Below are positions 7,618-15,204 of a DNA stretch of 19,160 nucleotides, in pieces. Position numbers and translations under genes: made by a program. The DNA comes from Clostridia bacterium (GTDB lineage: Bacteria; Bacillota; Clostridia; Christensenellales; Borkfalkiaceae): the NCBI GenBank assembly GCA_017504065.1, contig JAFVRU010000057.1, forward strand, positions 1-19,160, written 5' to 3'. The stretch's first letter is position 1. The number at the start of each line of letters is the position of its first letter. The notes below the pieces were generated by a model. The model saw only the letters and a program-made list of their open reading frames with translations, had not been told where the DNA came from and did not search any database.

Positions 7618-8811
7618 ATGAGAATTCGAGAACAACTTACAACGGAAGTTGTCGGAGACTATGACGTAATCGTATGCGGCGGTGGTTTTGCGGGTATGTC
7701 GGCGGCGCTCGCTGCGGTACGGCAAGGTAAGAACGTGCTTTTGATCGATAGCTTGTATATGGTCGGCGGTTTAGGTACAGCGGGCTTGATCAGGATCTAT
7801 TTGCCCATTTGCGACGGATATGGGAAACAGGTTTCTTTCGGAATCGCGGAAGAATGGCTGCGGTTGTCTGTCGCGGAAGGCGCGGAAGGCTTTGGCGCGG
7901 AGAATTGGCTGCAAGGCGGTTCACGCACGAAAAAGGATCAGCGGTTCAGAACCTTTTTCAATCCGCACTTGTACGCGGTTTTGGCGGAACAACGTTTACA
8001 CGAAGAAGGAGTAACGCTTTTATACGGCACGAAAGTCGTCGGCGTCGATATGCAAGACGGTAAGATTAAGCACGTGATCGTAGAGAATAAATCGGGTAGA
8101 GTAGCATACGCCGCGAAATCGGTCGTAGACGCGACGGGGGATTGCGACGTAGCGCATTATGCAGGCTTACCCACGGCGACTTTTCAACAACGCAACGTTT
8201 TGGCGGGCTGGTATGCAACCGTAGAAAAGGGGCGGTTTCAGGTAAACCAACTCGGTGCGGCGGATATTCCTGACGAAGAAAAAACGGAAGAACAAAAATT
8301 ACAACCGCAAGGTAGACGTTTCTCGGGTTTGGAAGGCGAAGAAATTACAGAATTTATGCGGCTTTCGCATCAGTTCTCCTATGAGAATTACAGAAAACGT
8401 CAAAAGGAAGACGGTGATCAAAAGGAATTCGCTTTGGTTGCGACAATGCCCCAGCTTCGTATGACGCGGAAGCTCGTCGGCGAATACGAATTGGCAGAAA
8501 GCGAACAGCATACATATTTTGAAGATTCGATCGGTATGATTTCGAATTGGAAACAGCGCGGTCCTGTATACGAAGTGCCGTTCCGTACGTTATACAACGC
8601 TTCGGTGAAGAATTTAATCACGGCGGGTAGATGTATTTCCGTAGACGAAAATATGTGGGACGTCAGCCGTGTGATTCCTTGTTGCTCGGTAACGGGCGAA
8701 GCTGCGGGGATCGCAGCAGCGATGACGGAAGATTTTTCGACGCTTGACGTAAAAGCGTTGCAGGAAAAATTGGTCGCGGCAGGTGTAAAATTACATGAAA
8801 AGGATTTGTAA
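7618..8811 (+). CDS. FAD-dependent oxidoreductase
   Basis: This 397-residue flavoprotein belongs to the FAD-dependent oxidoreductase group often annotated as pfam12831-like. The dinucleotide-binding fold is at the N-terminus: YDVIVCGGGFAGMSAAL (15-31) with GGGFAG at 21-26, ending in the acidic LLIDS strand. Further landmarks are GGLGTAGLIRIYLP, the VVDATGDCDVAHYAG strand that contacts FAD in this fold, LRMTRKLVGEYEL, and the C-terminal LITAGRCISVDENMWDVSRV with SVTGEAAGIAAA. No signal peptide or membrane segment is evident. The ribosome binding site AAAGGAG is 9 nt from the ATG. The gene follows UPF0210 by 11 nt, so co-transcription is likely. The substrate cannot be inferred. Confidence 0.88.
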   Translation: MRIREQLTTEVVGDYDVIVCGGGFAGMSAALAAVRQGKNVLLIDSLYMVGGLGTAGLIRIYLPICDGYGKQVSFGIAEEWLRLSVAEGAEGFGAENWLQGGSRTKKDQRFRTFFNPHLYAVLAEQRLHEEGVTLLYGTKVVGVDMQDGKIKHVIVENKSGRVAYAAKSVVDATGDCDVAHYAGLPTATFQQRNVLAGWYATVEKGRFQVNQLGAADIPDEEKTEEQKLQPQGRRFSGLEGEEITEFMRLSHQFSYENYRKRQKEDGDQKEFALVATMPQLRMTRKLVGEYELAESEQHTYFEDSIGMISNWKQRGPVYEVPFRTLYNASVKNLITAGRCISVDENMWDVSRVIPCCSVTGEAAGIAAAMTEDFSTLDVKALQEKLVAAGVKLHEKDL

Positions 8812-8828
8812 AAGGAAGTAAAAAGGAT

Positions 8829-10610
8829 ATGGAAAGAAAGGATATACCTGAAAATTTGAAATGGAAATTAACGGATATTTTCGCAAACGACGACGCTTGG
8901 GACGCGGAATATAAATCGGTCGAAGAAACCTATTCGGGTTTCGATTACAGCGTTTTTAAAGGCAAGCTCGGTAACAAACAGGTCTTGCTCGATTGTTTTA
9001 AAATGAGCGATACGTTGTCGAGAAGATTGGAAAAACTCTACGTGTACGCGAATATGCGGCATGACGAAGACGTGCGGGTGGGGAGAACTTCTTCCGCACT
9101 TTCCAAGATCGGGGCGTTGCTCTCGAAAATTTTTGCGGAGCTCGCGTTCGTAGACCCTGAACTGACGGCTTTGGACGAAGCTACGCTGAACGCGTTTATC
9201 GCCGATCCCGATTTCGCGGCGTACGATTACCGTTTGAAAAAGATCGCCGCTTCCAAAGCGCACGTATTGAGCGAAGCGGAAGAAAAACTTTTAACGCTCG
9301 GCGGGGACGTCATGCGGGAATTCCGTTCGGTGTTCTCCATGATCAACAACGCGAATTTGAATTTGCCGAAAGCGAAATTCCAAGGTCAAGAAATGCAAAT
9401 CAGCCACGGCATGTACGGGGTGGTATTGCATACGGGCAACGCGGAAGAACGCAAGGAATGGTTTGAAAAATACTACCAATCCTTTATCAATTTAATCGAA
9501 ACGATCACGCAAACGTATTACGGGAACGTGAAAAAGGACGTATTCTATAAGACGGCGCGGAAATACGACAGCTGTATGGCAATGGCGATGGACGGCGAAG
9601 ACGTCAACCCCGTCGTGTATGAAAACTTGATTGAAGCGGTACACGGCGCGTTGCCGATCATGCACGAATATATCTCGCTCCGCAAACAGGTGAGCGGGCT
9701 TGCCGAACAACACATGTACGATATTTATATTCCGCTTGTGGAAGACGCGGAGATCAAGCTCCCGTTCGAACAAGCGTACGAGCTGGTGATCGAAGGTCTT
9801 GCGCCGCTTGGCGAAGATTATCAAAACCTGTTGAGAAAAGGCCGCGCGGACGGTTGGATCGACGTTTGCGAGAGCGAAGGCAAACGTAGCGGCGCGTACT
9901 CCACGGGGGTATACGACACGCATCCGTACGTGCTCCTGAACTATCAAGAAACGACCAACGATATTTTCACGATCGCGCACGAAATGGGGCATGCTTTGCA
10001 TACCTATAAGTCGGTGGAAACGCAACCGTACGCGAAGTCGGATTATACCATTTTCCTTGCCGAGATCGCAAGTACGGTCAACGAAGTGTTGCTGTTAAAG
10101 CACTTATATAAAAAGAGCGAAGATAAGAACTTGAAAAAGTACTTGTTGAACTATTATATGGATATGATCCGCGCGACGTTGTTCCGTCAAACGCAATTCG
10201 CGGAATTCGAACAGATCGCGCACGCGAAAGCGGAAAGCGGCGAAGCGTTGACCAAAGAGAATTTGAACGAAATTTACTACCGTTTGAACAAAGACTATTA
10301 CGGCGACGGAATCGTGCACGACGAACAAATCGCGTACGAATGGGCGCGGATTCCGCATTTTTACAATTCTTTCTACGTTTATAAATACGCGACGGGGATC
10401 ACGTCGGCGATTTCGATTGCGAAACGTATTTTGACGGAAGGCGAACCTGCCGTACAGGACTATTTCCGTTTCCTGTCGTCGGGCGGCTGCGAAGACCCCG
10501 TTTCCATCTTACAAAAAGCGGGCGTCGATTTGACGAAAAAAGCGCCGTTTGAAGCGGCTATGCAGGAATTTGCAGATACTTTGAACGAATTTAAATCCTT
10601 GCTCGACTAA
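8829..10610 (+). CDS. pepF: Oligoendopeptidase F (M3 metallopeptidase)
   Basis: PepF is a cytoplasmic zinc metallopeptidase that cleaves medium-length peptides. The 593-residue length is typical of the family. The zinc site is clear: HEMGH at residues 384-388 (within FTIAHEMGHALHTY) supplies two His ligands and the catalytic Glu385. Glu412 in FLAEIASTVNE is the expected third ligand. The N-terminal helical domain and the C-terminal YKYATGITSAISIA and FLSSGGCEDP segments are also characteristic. The ATG at 8829 lies 17 nt after the oxidoreductase stop, with AAAAAGG upstream. No frameshift or missing motif is seen. Confidence 0.96.
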   Translation: MERKDIPENLKWKLTDIFANDDAWDAEYKSVEETYSGFDYSVFKGKLGNKQVLLDCFKMSDTLSRRLEKLYVYANMRHDEDVRVGRTSSALSKIGALLSKIFAELAFVDPELTALDEATLNAFIADPDFAAYDYRLKKIAASKAHVLSEAEEKLLTLGGDVMREFRSVFSMINNANLNLPKAKFQGQEMQISHGMYGVVLHTGNAEERKEWFEKYYQSFINLIETITQTYYGNVKKDVFYKTARKYDSCMAMAMDGEDVNPVVYENLIEAVHGALPIMHEYISLRKQVSGLAEQHMYDIYIPLVEDAEIKLPFEQAYELVIEGLAPLGEDYQNLLRKGRADGWIDVCESEGKRSGAYSTGVYDTHPYVLLNYQETTNDIFTIAHEMGHALHTYKSVETQPYAKSDYTIFLAEIASTVNEVLLLKHLYKKSEDKNLKKYLLNYYMDMIRATLFRQTQFAEFEQIAHAKAESGEALTKENLNEIYYRLNKDYYGDGIVHDEQIAYEWARIPHFYNSFYVYKYATGITSAISIAKRILTEGEPAVQDYFRFLSSGGCEDPVSILQKAGVDLTKKAPFEAAMQEFADTLNEFKSLLD

Positions 10611-10628
10611 CCAAGGGGGAATATACAA

Positions 10629-12131
10629 ATGGCAAACGATATCAATATGATGCCGCACAACCGCGACGCGGAAATGGCGCTACTCGGCTGTCTTTTGATC
10701 GACACCGATATCGCTTCGGAGCTCGTGGAAAAACTGTCGGAAGAAGATTTTTATCAGGAATCGCACAAATATATTTTGCGCGCGATGCAACGGGTGTTCA
10801 ATTCCAGAAAACCCGTCGATCTCGTTACGGTCGCGGACGAGTTGGAAAGCGACGGGAGCTTGGAAAAAGCGGGCGGAATCGTTTATTTGACGGAGCTTAC
10901 GCAAATCACACCGTCCGCCGCGAACTACAAATCCTATTACGACATTCTCACGCGGGATAGTCTGAATCGGAAACTCATTCGCGCTTCGAGAAAGATCATC
11001 GAAGAATCGATGAAAGGCACGGACGAACAAACGTCGATTGCGTATGCGGAAAAGTGCATTTACGACATTTCCAAGGAAACCGAACGCTCTGCCCTGCTCG
11101 GCATGACGGAAGGGGACGTGATCGGGGAAGTGTTGCATAAATTCGAGCAGCTCCAATCCGATCCCGATTCCTTTAAAGGGATTCCGACGGGCTATAAGCG
11201 TTTGGACAAGATGACGCACGGTTTGCAAGCGGGGGCTTTGATCGTCCTTGCAGCTCGTCCCGGTATGGGGAAAACGTCGCTTGCCATGAACTTGGTGGAA
11301 AACGCGTCCTTGCGCGCGGGGAAAACCTGCGCCGTGTTCTCGCTCGAAATGCCGAGAAATGAAATCGTACAGCGTTTGATTTGCTCGTATGCGAACGTGA
11401 GCATGTCGAAAGCGCTCTCGGGCGAATTGACGGCAAAAGAGTGGAAAAAGCTCATGCTTGCGGGCGATCAGTTGAAAAAGAGTAATATTTACATCGACGA
11501 TTCGTCGCGGGTTACGCCTGCGGAGATTTTGTCGAAATGCCGACGTTTAAAGACGGTTGCAGGCGGGATCGATATGATCATGATCGACTATATCCAGCTC
11601 ATGTCGAGCGGGGATTCGAGAATGGCAGGCGCGGAAAACAGACAACAGGAAGTCGCTTCCATCACCCGTGATTTGAAGATCATGGCAAAGGAATTGGGCG
11701 TGCCCGTGTTGGCGCTTTCCCAGCTCCGCCGTATCCAATCCAAAGAACCACAGCTTTCCGACTTGCGTGAATCGGGCGCGATTGAGCAAGACGCGGATAT
11801 CGTTATGTTTATCAACCGTCCCGAAGTAACGGCGACGAAAGAAGAAATTGATTCGGGCAAAATCGTGAAAGGCGCGTCCGAGCTTATCATCGCCAAGCAC
11901 CGTGGCGGGGAACAGGGGCGCGTGTCCTTGAAATTCATCGGCGAATGCACGAAATTCGTGGACGTGGACGAACAGAATCGGGACGAAGAACCGCCCGAAT
12001 ACCGTCCTACCGAGCCGAACTACGACGACGATGAAGAATACGTTGCGCCCGACGACGATTATATGCCGCCCGAACCGCCCGTTCGAAAGAGCGATCTGGG
12101 CAAAGTAGACGAAGAATTGCCTTTTGATTGA
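10629..12131 (+). CDS. dnaB: Replicative DNA helicase DnaB (DnaC in Bacillus naming)
   Basis: This is the hexameric 5'-3' helicase of the replication fork. The N-terminal primase-interacting domain (~1-110) starts PHNRDAEMALLGCLL. The RecA-like domain (~180-445) carries Walker A (ARPGMGKTS, 209-217), the FSLEM segment and Walker B (DMIMIDYIQLMSS, catalytic-region Asp320). It also has ALSQLRR and the DLRESGAIEQDAD arginine-finger region, and there is no intein. At 500 residues it is longer than the usual ~440-470. The excess is an acidic, proline-rich tail from about residue 445 that ends EELPFD. Start ATG follows AAGGGGGAA, 18 nt after pepF. The function call is secure; the tail is unusual and discussed in the findings. 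Confidence 0.97.
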   Translation: MANDINMMPHNRDAEMALLGCLLIDTDIASELVEKLSEEDFYQESHKYILRAMQRVFNSRKPVDLVTVADELESDGSLEKAGGIVYLTELTQITPSAANYKSYYDILTRDSLNRKLIRASRKIIEESMKGTDEQTSIAYAEKCIYDISKETERSALLGMTEGDVIGEVLHKFEQLQSDPDSFKGIPTGYKRLDKMTHGLQAGALIVLAARPGMGKTSLAMNLVENASLRAGKTCAVFSLEMPRNEIVQRLICSYANVSMSKALSGELTAKEWKKLMLAGDQLKKSNIYIDDSSRVTPAEILSKCRRLKTVAGGIDMIMIDYIQLMSSGDSRMAGAENRQQEVASITRDLKIMAKELGVPVLALSQLRRIQSKEPQLSDLRESGAIEQDADIVMFINRPEVTATKEEIDSGKIVKGASELIIAKHRGGEQGRVSLKFIGECTKFVDVDEQNRDEEPPEYRPTEPNYDDDEEYVAPDDDYMPPEPPVRKSDLGKVDEELPFD

Positions 12132-12136
12132 GAATC

Positions 12137-13162
12137 ATGAAAACGGAGATCAAGAACGTTACGCCCGAAAGTTTACGGGAAGCGAAAAATTTCATAAACG
12201 CGGGCGAAGTGGTGGCGATCCCTACGGAGACGGTATACGGCTTGGGCGGAAACGCGTTCAACGACGAAGCTGTCAAGAAAATTTTTACCGTTAAGGGCAG
12301 ACCGAACGACAATCCCTTGATTGCGCACGTGCATAGCGGTTACGATCTGTCTAAAATCATCGATTACGACCCGCCGTACGCGAAGAAGCTCCGCGACGCA
12401 TTTTTGCCCGGACCGTTGACGCTCGTGTATCCGTCTACGGGCAAGGTGAGCCCGTTCGTATCCTGCGGTTTGAACACGTTGGCGGTGCGAATTCCGTCCC
12501 ATGACGGCGCGCAGGCGTTTTTGCGGGCGGTGGATATTCCGATCGTCGCGCCGAGCGCGAATTTGTCCAAGCACGTCAGCCCGACTTCGGCGGAGCACGT
12601 GTACGAAGATTTTCAAGGCAAGATTCCGCTCATTTTAGACGGCGGAACATGCGTTGGCGGGATTGAGAGTACGGTTTGCGACGTTACGGGAGAAATTCCT
12701 GTGATTTTACGCCCCGGACTCATCACCAAAGAGATGATCGCCGAAGTTGTCGGCGCATGCGAAGAATACACGCCCGATTTTCAATCGGGAGAACGGGTGA
12801 AAAGCCCCGGCGTATTATACAAACACTATGCGCCGCGCTGTGAAACGGCGTTGTTTGCAGCGGGAGCATGGACGGACGCGTTGGAAAAAGCAAAGGCGGC
12901 GGCGAAAGAAAAACGGGTGGCGATTCTTTGTGAAAGCGAGCTCGTCGGGACATTCCAAGTCCTTGGCGTAACGGTGTTGGATTTGGGAAGAACGGCAACG
13001 GAGATGGCGAACCGTTTATACGGCGCTCTGCGGGAAGCGGAAGGGCTTTGCGAGCTTTTGATCGCGATCGAGCCCAAAGCGCGCGGCGGAGTGATGACGG
13101 GGGTTTTGAACCGTTTGCAAAAAGCGTGCATATCCACGGATATTCCGCACGGAAAGAGATAA
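12137..13162 (+). CDS. ywlC: Threonylcarbamoyl-AMP synthase, Sua5/YwlC type
   Basis: The enzyme makes threonylcarbamoyl-AMP from threonine, bicarbonate and ATP for the universal t6A37 modification of ANN-decoding tRNAs. The 341-residue length shows the two-domain Sua5 form, not the short TsaC form. The YrdC domain (~1-190) has IPTETVYGLGG, the basic KGRPNDNPL (Lys53, Arg55) and APSANLS. A linker containing SPGVLYKHYAP leads into the C-terminal Sua5 domain (~210-341). The next gene is ywlE, as in Bacillus subtilis. Start: ATG 12137 lies 5 nt after the dnaB stop without a clear ribosome binding site. A TTG at 12128 would overlap the dnaB stop by 4 nt and add three residues; re-initiation after dnaB is likely either way. 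Confidence 0.94.
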   Translation: MKTEIKNVTPESLREAKNFINAGEVVAIPTETVYGLGGNAFNDEAVKKIFTVKGRPNDNPLIAHVHSGYDLSKIIDYDPPYAKKLRDAFLPGPLTLVYPSTGKVSPFVSCGLNTLAVRIPSHDGAQAFLRAVDIPIVAPSANLSKHVSPTSAEHVYEDFQGKIPLILDGGTCVGGIESTVCDVTGEIPVILRPGLITKEMIAEVVGACEEYTPDFQSGERVKSPGVLYKHYAPRCETALFAAGAWTDALEKAKAAAKEKRVAILCESELVGTFQVLGVTVLDLGRTATEMANRLYGALREAEGLCELLIAIEPKARGGVMTGVLNRLQKACISTDIPHGKR

Positions 13163-13183
13163 AAACAAAGGGGCAGGTATGCG

Positions 13184-13894
13184 ATGAAAAAGAAAAACGT
13201 TAAAAAAATCGTATTCGTTTGTACGGGCAATACCTGCCGTTCCCCTATGGCGGAAATGCTCCTAAAAAGCCGCTTGGAAAGCATGCAGCTTTTCGGTTTT
13301 GAAGTGTATTCCGCGGGGATTGCCGCAAAAAAGGGCGATACGATGAATCCGCTGTCTGAAAAGGTCTTGACGGAAAACGGCGTAAAGACGGAAGGCTTTA
13401 TGTCTACGTTGCTCACGGACGAGATTTTGACGGAAGCGTTCGCCGTCGTTTGCATGACGGAAAAACAGCGGGATCTTTTGCTCGATATGCGTTGGAACGC
13501 GCTTCGGAAAACGGGCGCGGACGAGATCGAAAACAACGTATATTCCTTTGCGGAGCTCACGGGCTACGAAGTATTAGACCCCTACGGACGGGATTTGGAG
13601 TGTTACCGTTACGTATTCGGGCTATTGGAAGCGGGAATGAACGCCGTAGTCGAGAAGTTGCGCTTGCGGGAGTTGTCGGAAAAAACCAAGACGGAAAAGC
13701 CCAAGGCGGAAAAGCCCAAGGCGGCAACGCCGAGAAAACGGACTTCGACGGCGAAAAAACCGACTTCGACGAAGAAAACGGCGGCAAAAAAACCTGCGGC
13801 AGCCAACAAGTCGACGGCAAAAAAACCTGCGGCGAAACGCGCTTCGGCGGCAGGGAAGAAAAAAGCCGCGCCGAGCAAGAAAAAAGACGTTTGA
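13184..13894 (+). CDS. ywlE: YwlE-type protein-arginine phosphatase with histone-H1-like C-terminal tail
   Basis: Low-molecular-weight phosphatase fold. YwlE removes phosphate from protein arginine and opposes the kinase McsB. The P-loop is C13-T-G-N-T-C-R19-S near the N-terminus and the general acid is Asp132 in LDPYGRD. Thr17 within the P-loop matches the Thr that gives YwlE its phospho-arginine preference; tyrosine phosphatases usually have a bulkier residue there. The position between ywlC and rpiB supports the same call. The phosphatase domain ends near residue 165. Residues 167-236 are a Lys/Ala/Pro/Thr-rich tail (repeats such as EKPKA and AAKKPAA) like histone H1 or bacterial Hc1-type proteins; usual YwlE proteins are ~150 residues. 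The tail begins with imperfect 15-nt tandem DNA repeats. The catalytic call is good; the tail's role is unknown. Confidence 0.9.
   Translation: MKKKNVKKIVFVCTGNTCRSPMAEMLLKSRLESMQLFGFEVYSAGIAAKKGDTMNPLSEKVLTENGVKTEGFMSTLLTDEILTEAFAVVCMTEKQRDLLLDMRWNALRKTGADEIENNVYSFAELTGYEVLDPYGRDLECYRYVFGLLEAGMNAVVEKLRLRELSEKTKTEKPKAEKPKAATPRKRTSTAKKPTSTKKTAAKKPAAANKSTAKKPAAKRASAAGKKKAAPSKKKDV
13688..13732 (+). repeat. Three imperfect 15-nt tandem repeats in the ywlE tail
   Basis: Units at 13688-13702, 13703-13717 and 13718-13732. The first two differ by one base and encode KTEKP and KAEKP. The third is degenerate and encodes KAATP. The following tail also re-uses a short AAAAAACCTGCGGC word twice. These suggest the basic tail grew by slippage. 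Confidence 0.8.
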
Positions 13895-13923
13895 AACACT
13901 TGAAAAAACAACGCGGAAGTGTT
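13895..13923. promoter_or_regulatory. Inverted repeat overlapping the rpiB promoter, candidate operator
   Basis: AACACTT (13895-13901) and AAGTGTT (13917-13923) are perfect inverted arms, with a 22-bp distance between arm starts, about two helical turns. The left arm overlaps the -35 box and the right arm abuts the -10 box. This is the geometry of a repressor site. A weak RNA hairpin is less likely, because the transcript would start downstream of it. Confidence 0.45.
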
Positions 13924-13928
13924 ACAAT
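13900..13928 (+). promoter_or_regulatory. Sigma-A-type promoter for rpiB-upp
   Basis: TTGAAA (13900-13905) and TACAAT (13923-13928) are separated by exactly 17 nt. Each box is close to consensus, and the ATG of rpiB is 35 nt downstream of the -10 box. Transcription would start near 13935. This is the clearest intergenic promoter in the core part of the window. Confidence 0.8.
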
Positions 13929-13963
13929 AGAAATAGAAAAAATTCGTTTAGGAGAAAACGGTT

Positions 13964-14416
13964 ATGAAAATTGCAGTAGCTTGCGATCACGGCGGTTTGA
14001 ATTTAAAGAACGCGATGATCGCTTACGTACAATCGATGGGACACGAAGTCGTAGACTTCGGCACGGACAGCACGGCGTCTTGCGATTATCCCGACTTTGC
14101 CGCAGCCGCAGCGGAAGCGGTATCAAGCGGGGCATGTCAGCGCGGGATCTTGGTTTGTTCGTCGGGGATCGGCGTATCCATCGTTGCAAATAAAGTGCCG
14201 GGAATTCGTTGCGCGCATTGCCACGATACCTATTGCGCGAAATACACCCGTTTGCATAACGACGCGAACATGATCGCGTTCGGGGAAAAAGTGCTCGGCG
14301 AAGGCATGATGCAAGAGATCGTGAAGATTTTCTTGACGACGGAATTCGAAGGCGGGGAACGCCACGAAAGACGGATCGCGAAAATCAAAGCGCTTGAAGA
14401 AAAATATTCGAAGTAA
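13964..14416 (+). CDS. rpiB: Ribose-5-phosphate isomerase B
   Basis: RpiB interconverts ribose-5-phosphate and ribulose-5-phosphate in the pentose phosphate pathway; some relatives act on allose- or galactose-6-phosphate. The 150-residue length is typical. Motifs are ACDHGG (6-11), the DFGTDS and DYPDFA segments, the active-site Cys65 in LVCSSGIGVSI, NKVPGIRCA, and the HNDANM segment (98-103). The catalytic loop reads CSSGIG, where many homologues have CGTGIG, a tolerated variation. The gene has its own promoter (13900-13928) and an AGGAG ribosome binding site at 13950-13954. It precedes upp by 28 nt, so ribose phosphate and uracil salvage genes probably share a transcript. Confidence 0.95.
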   Translation: MKIAVACDHGGLNLKNAMIAYVQSMGHEVVDFGTDSTASCDYPDFAAAAAEAVSSGACQRGILVCSSGIGVSIVANKVPGIRCAHCHDTYCAKYTRLHNDANMIAFGEKVLGEGMMQEIVKIFLTTEFEGGERHERRIAKIKALEEKYSK

Positions 14417-14444
14417 ATAAAATCATCACAAAGGGAGAAATATT

Positions 14445-15098
14445 ATGGCAGAACTTGAATTTTACAACAATCCGAAATTCCATCACGTAAAGCACCCGCT
14501 CATCGAACACAAGTTGGCGATTTTGCGTGAAAAGGACACGACGACGAAGCAATTTGTGGAGCTTGCAGAAGAAATCGCGATGCTGTTGACGTACGAAGCG
14601 ACGAAGGATTTGCCTTTGGAAGAATTGGAAATTGAAACGCCGCTCGAAAAAGCAAAATGCTACATGGTTTCGGGCAAAGCGGTCGGGATCGTACCCATTT
14701 TGCGCGCAGGCTTGGGTATGGTTTCGGGGGTGCAAAAGCTCCTTCCCAACGCGAAAGTCGGACACATCGGTTTGTACCGTGATCACGACACGTGCGAGCC
14801 TGTAGAATACTACTGCAAATTACCCGCGGACGCGGAACAACGCGTATTGTTGGTCGTAGACCCCATGCTCGCGACGGGCGGTAGCGCTTCGGACGCGATT
14901 TCGATGATTAAAAAACGCGGCGTAACGAAAATCAAGCTTTGCTGCATCGTCAGCGCGCCCGAAGGGGTTAGACGGGTGCTTGCCGATCATCCCGACGTAG
15001 ATCTGTACGTTGCGGCGGTGGATCGTTGCTTGAACGAGCATTGCTATATCCTGCCCGGGCTCGGCGACGCGGGAGATCGCTTGTTCGGTACGAAATAA
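14445..15098 (+). CDS. upp: Uracil phosphoribosyltransferase
   Basis: Upp makes UMP from uracil and PRPP in pyrimidine salvage. The 217-residue protein has near-canonical segments: the N-terminal HPLIEHKLAILREKDT, ILRAGLGMVSGV (86-97), the PRPP-binding VVDPMLATGGSAS (137-149), and the uracil-binding C-terminus ILPGLGDAGDRLFGT. The start ATG follows AAGGGAG. It lies downstream of rpiB in the ywlC-ywlE-rpiB-upp arrangement. Function is secure. Confidence 0.97.
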   Translation: MAELEFYNNPKFHHVKHPLIEHKLAILREKDTTTKQFVELAEEIAMLLTYEATKDLPLEELEIETPLEKAKCYMVSGKAVGIVPILRAGLGMVSGVQKLLPNAKVGHIGLYRDHDTCEPVEYYCKLPADAEQRVLLVVDPMLATGGSASDAISMIKKRGVTKIKLCCIVSAPEGVRRVLADHPDVDLYVAAVDRCLNEHCYILPGLGDAGDRLFGTK

Positions 15099-15106
15099 AC
15101 GAACGG

Positions 15107-15167
15107 AAAAAACGGGGAACTTTTACGCGGAGTTGTTAGGCTTAGCGGGAACGTTTGCCGTTTTTTT
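15107..15167 (+). terminator. Weak inverted repeat with T-run after upp, possible terminator
   Basis: AAAAAACGG (15107-15115) can pair with CCGTTTTTT (15158-15166), and four more pairs (one a wobble) follow past a single mismatch. The loop is about 32 nt and the T-run is mostly inside the stem. It could stop some transcription between upp and the alpha-galactosidase gene, but it is not a textbook terminator. Confidence 0.3.
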
Positions 15168-15204
15168 GCGCATTTTTGATTGGAAACATAAACGGAGAGA
15201 AATT

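Noticed and set aside
12826..13560. 244-codon minus-strand open frame
   Set aside because: It crosses from antisense ywlC into antisense ywlE and has no family resemblance; both sense genes are certain.
13688..13891. Repeats in the ywlE tail as a CRISPR or mobile repeat
   Set aside because: The units are in-frame multiples of three and encode a low-complexity basic tail; there are no spacers.
13450..14193. 247-codon plus-strand open frame across ywlE and rpiB
   Set aside because: It is out of frame with both genes, and its repeat-rich middle is the frame-shifted reading of the basic tail. It also runs through the rpiB promoter.
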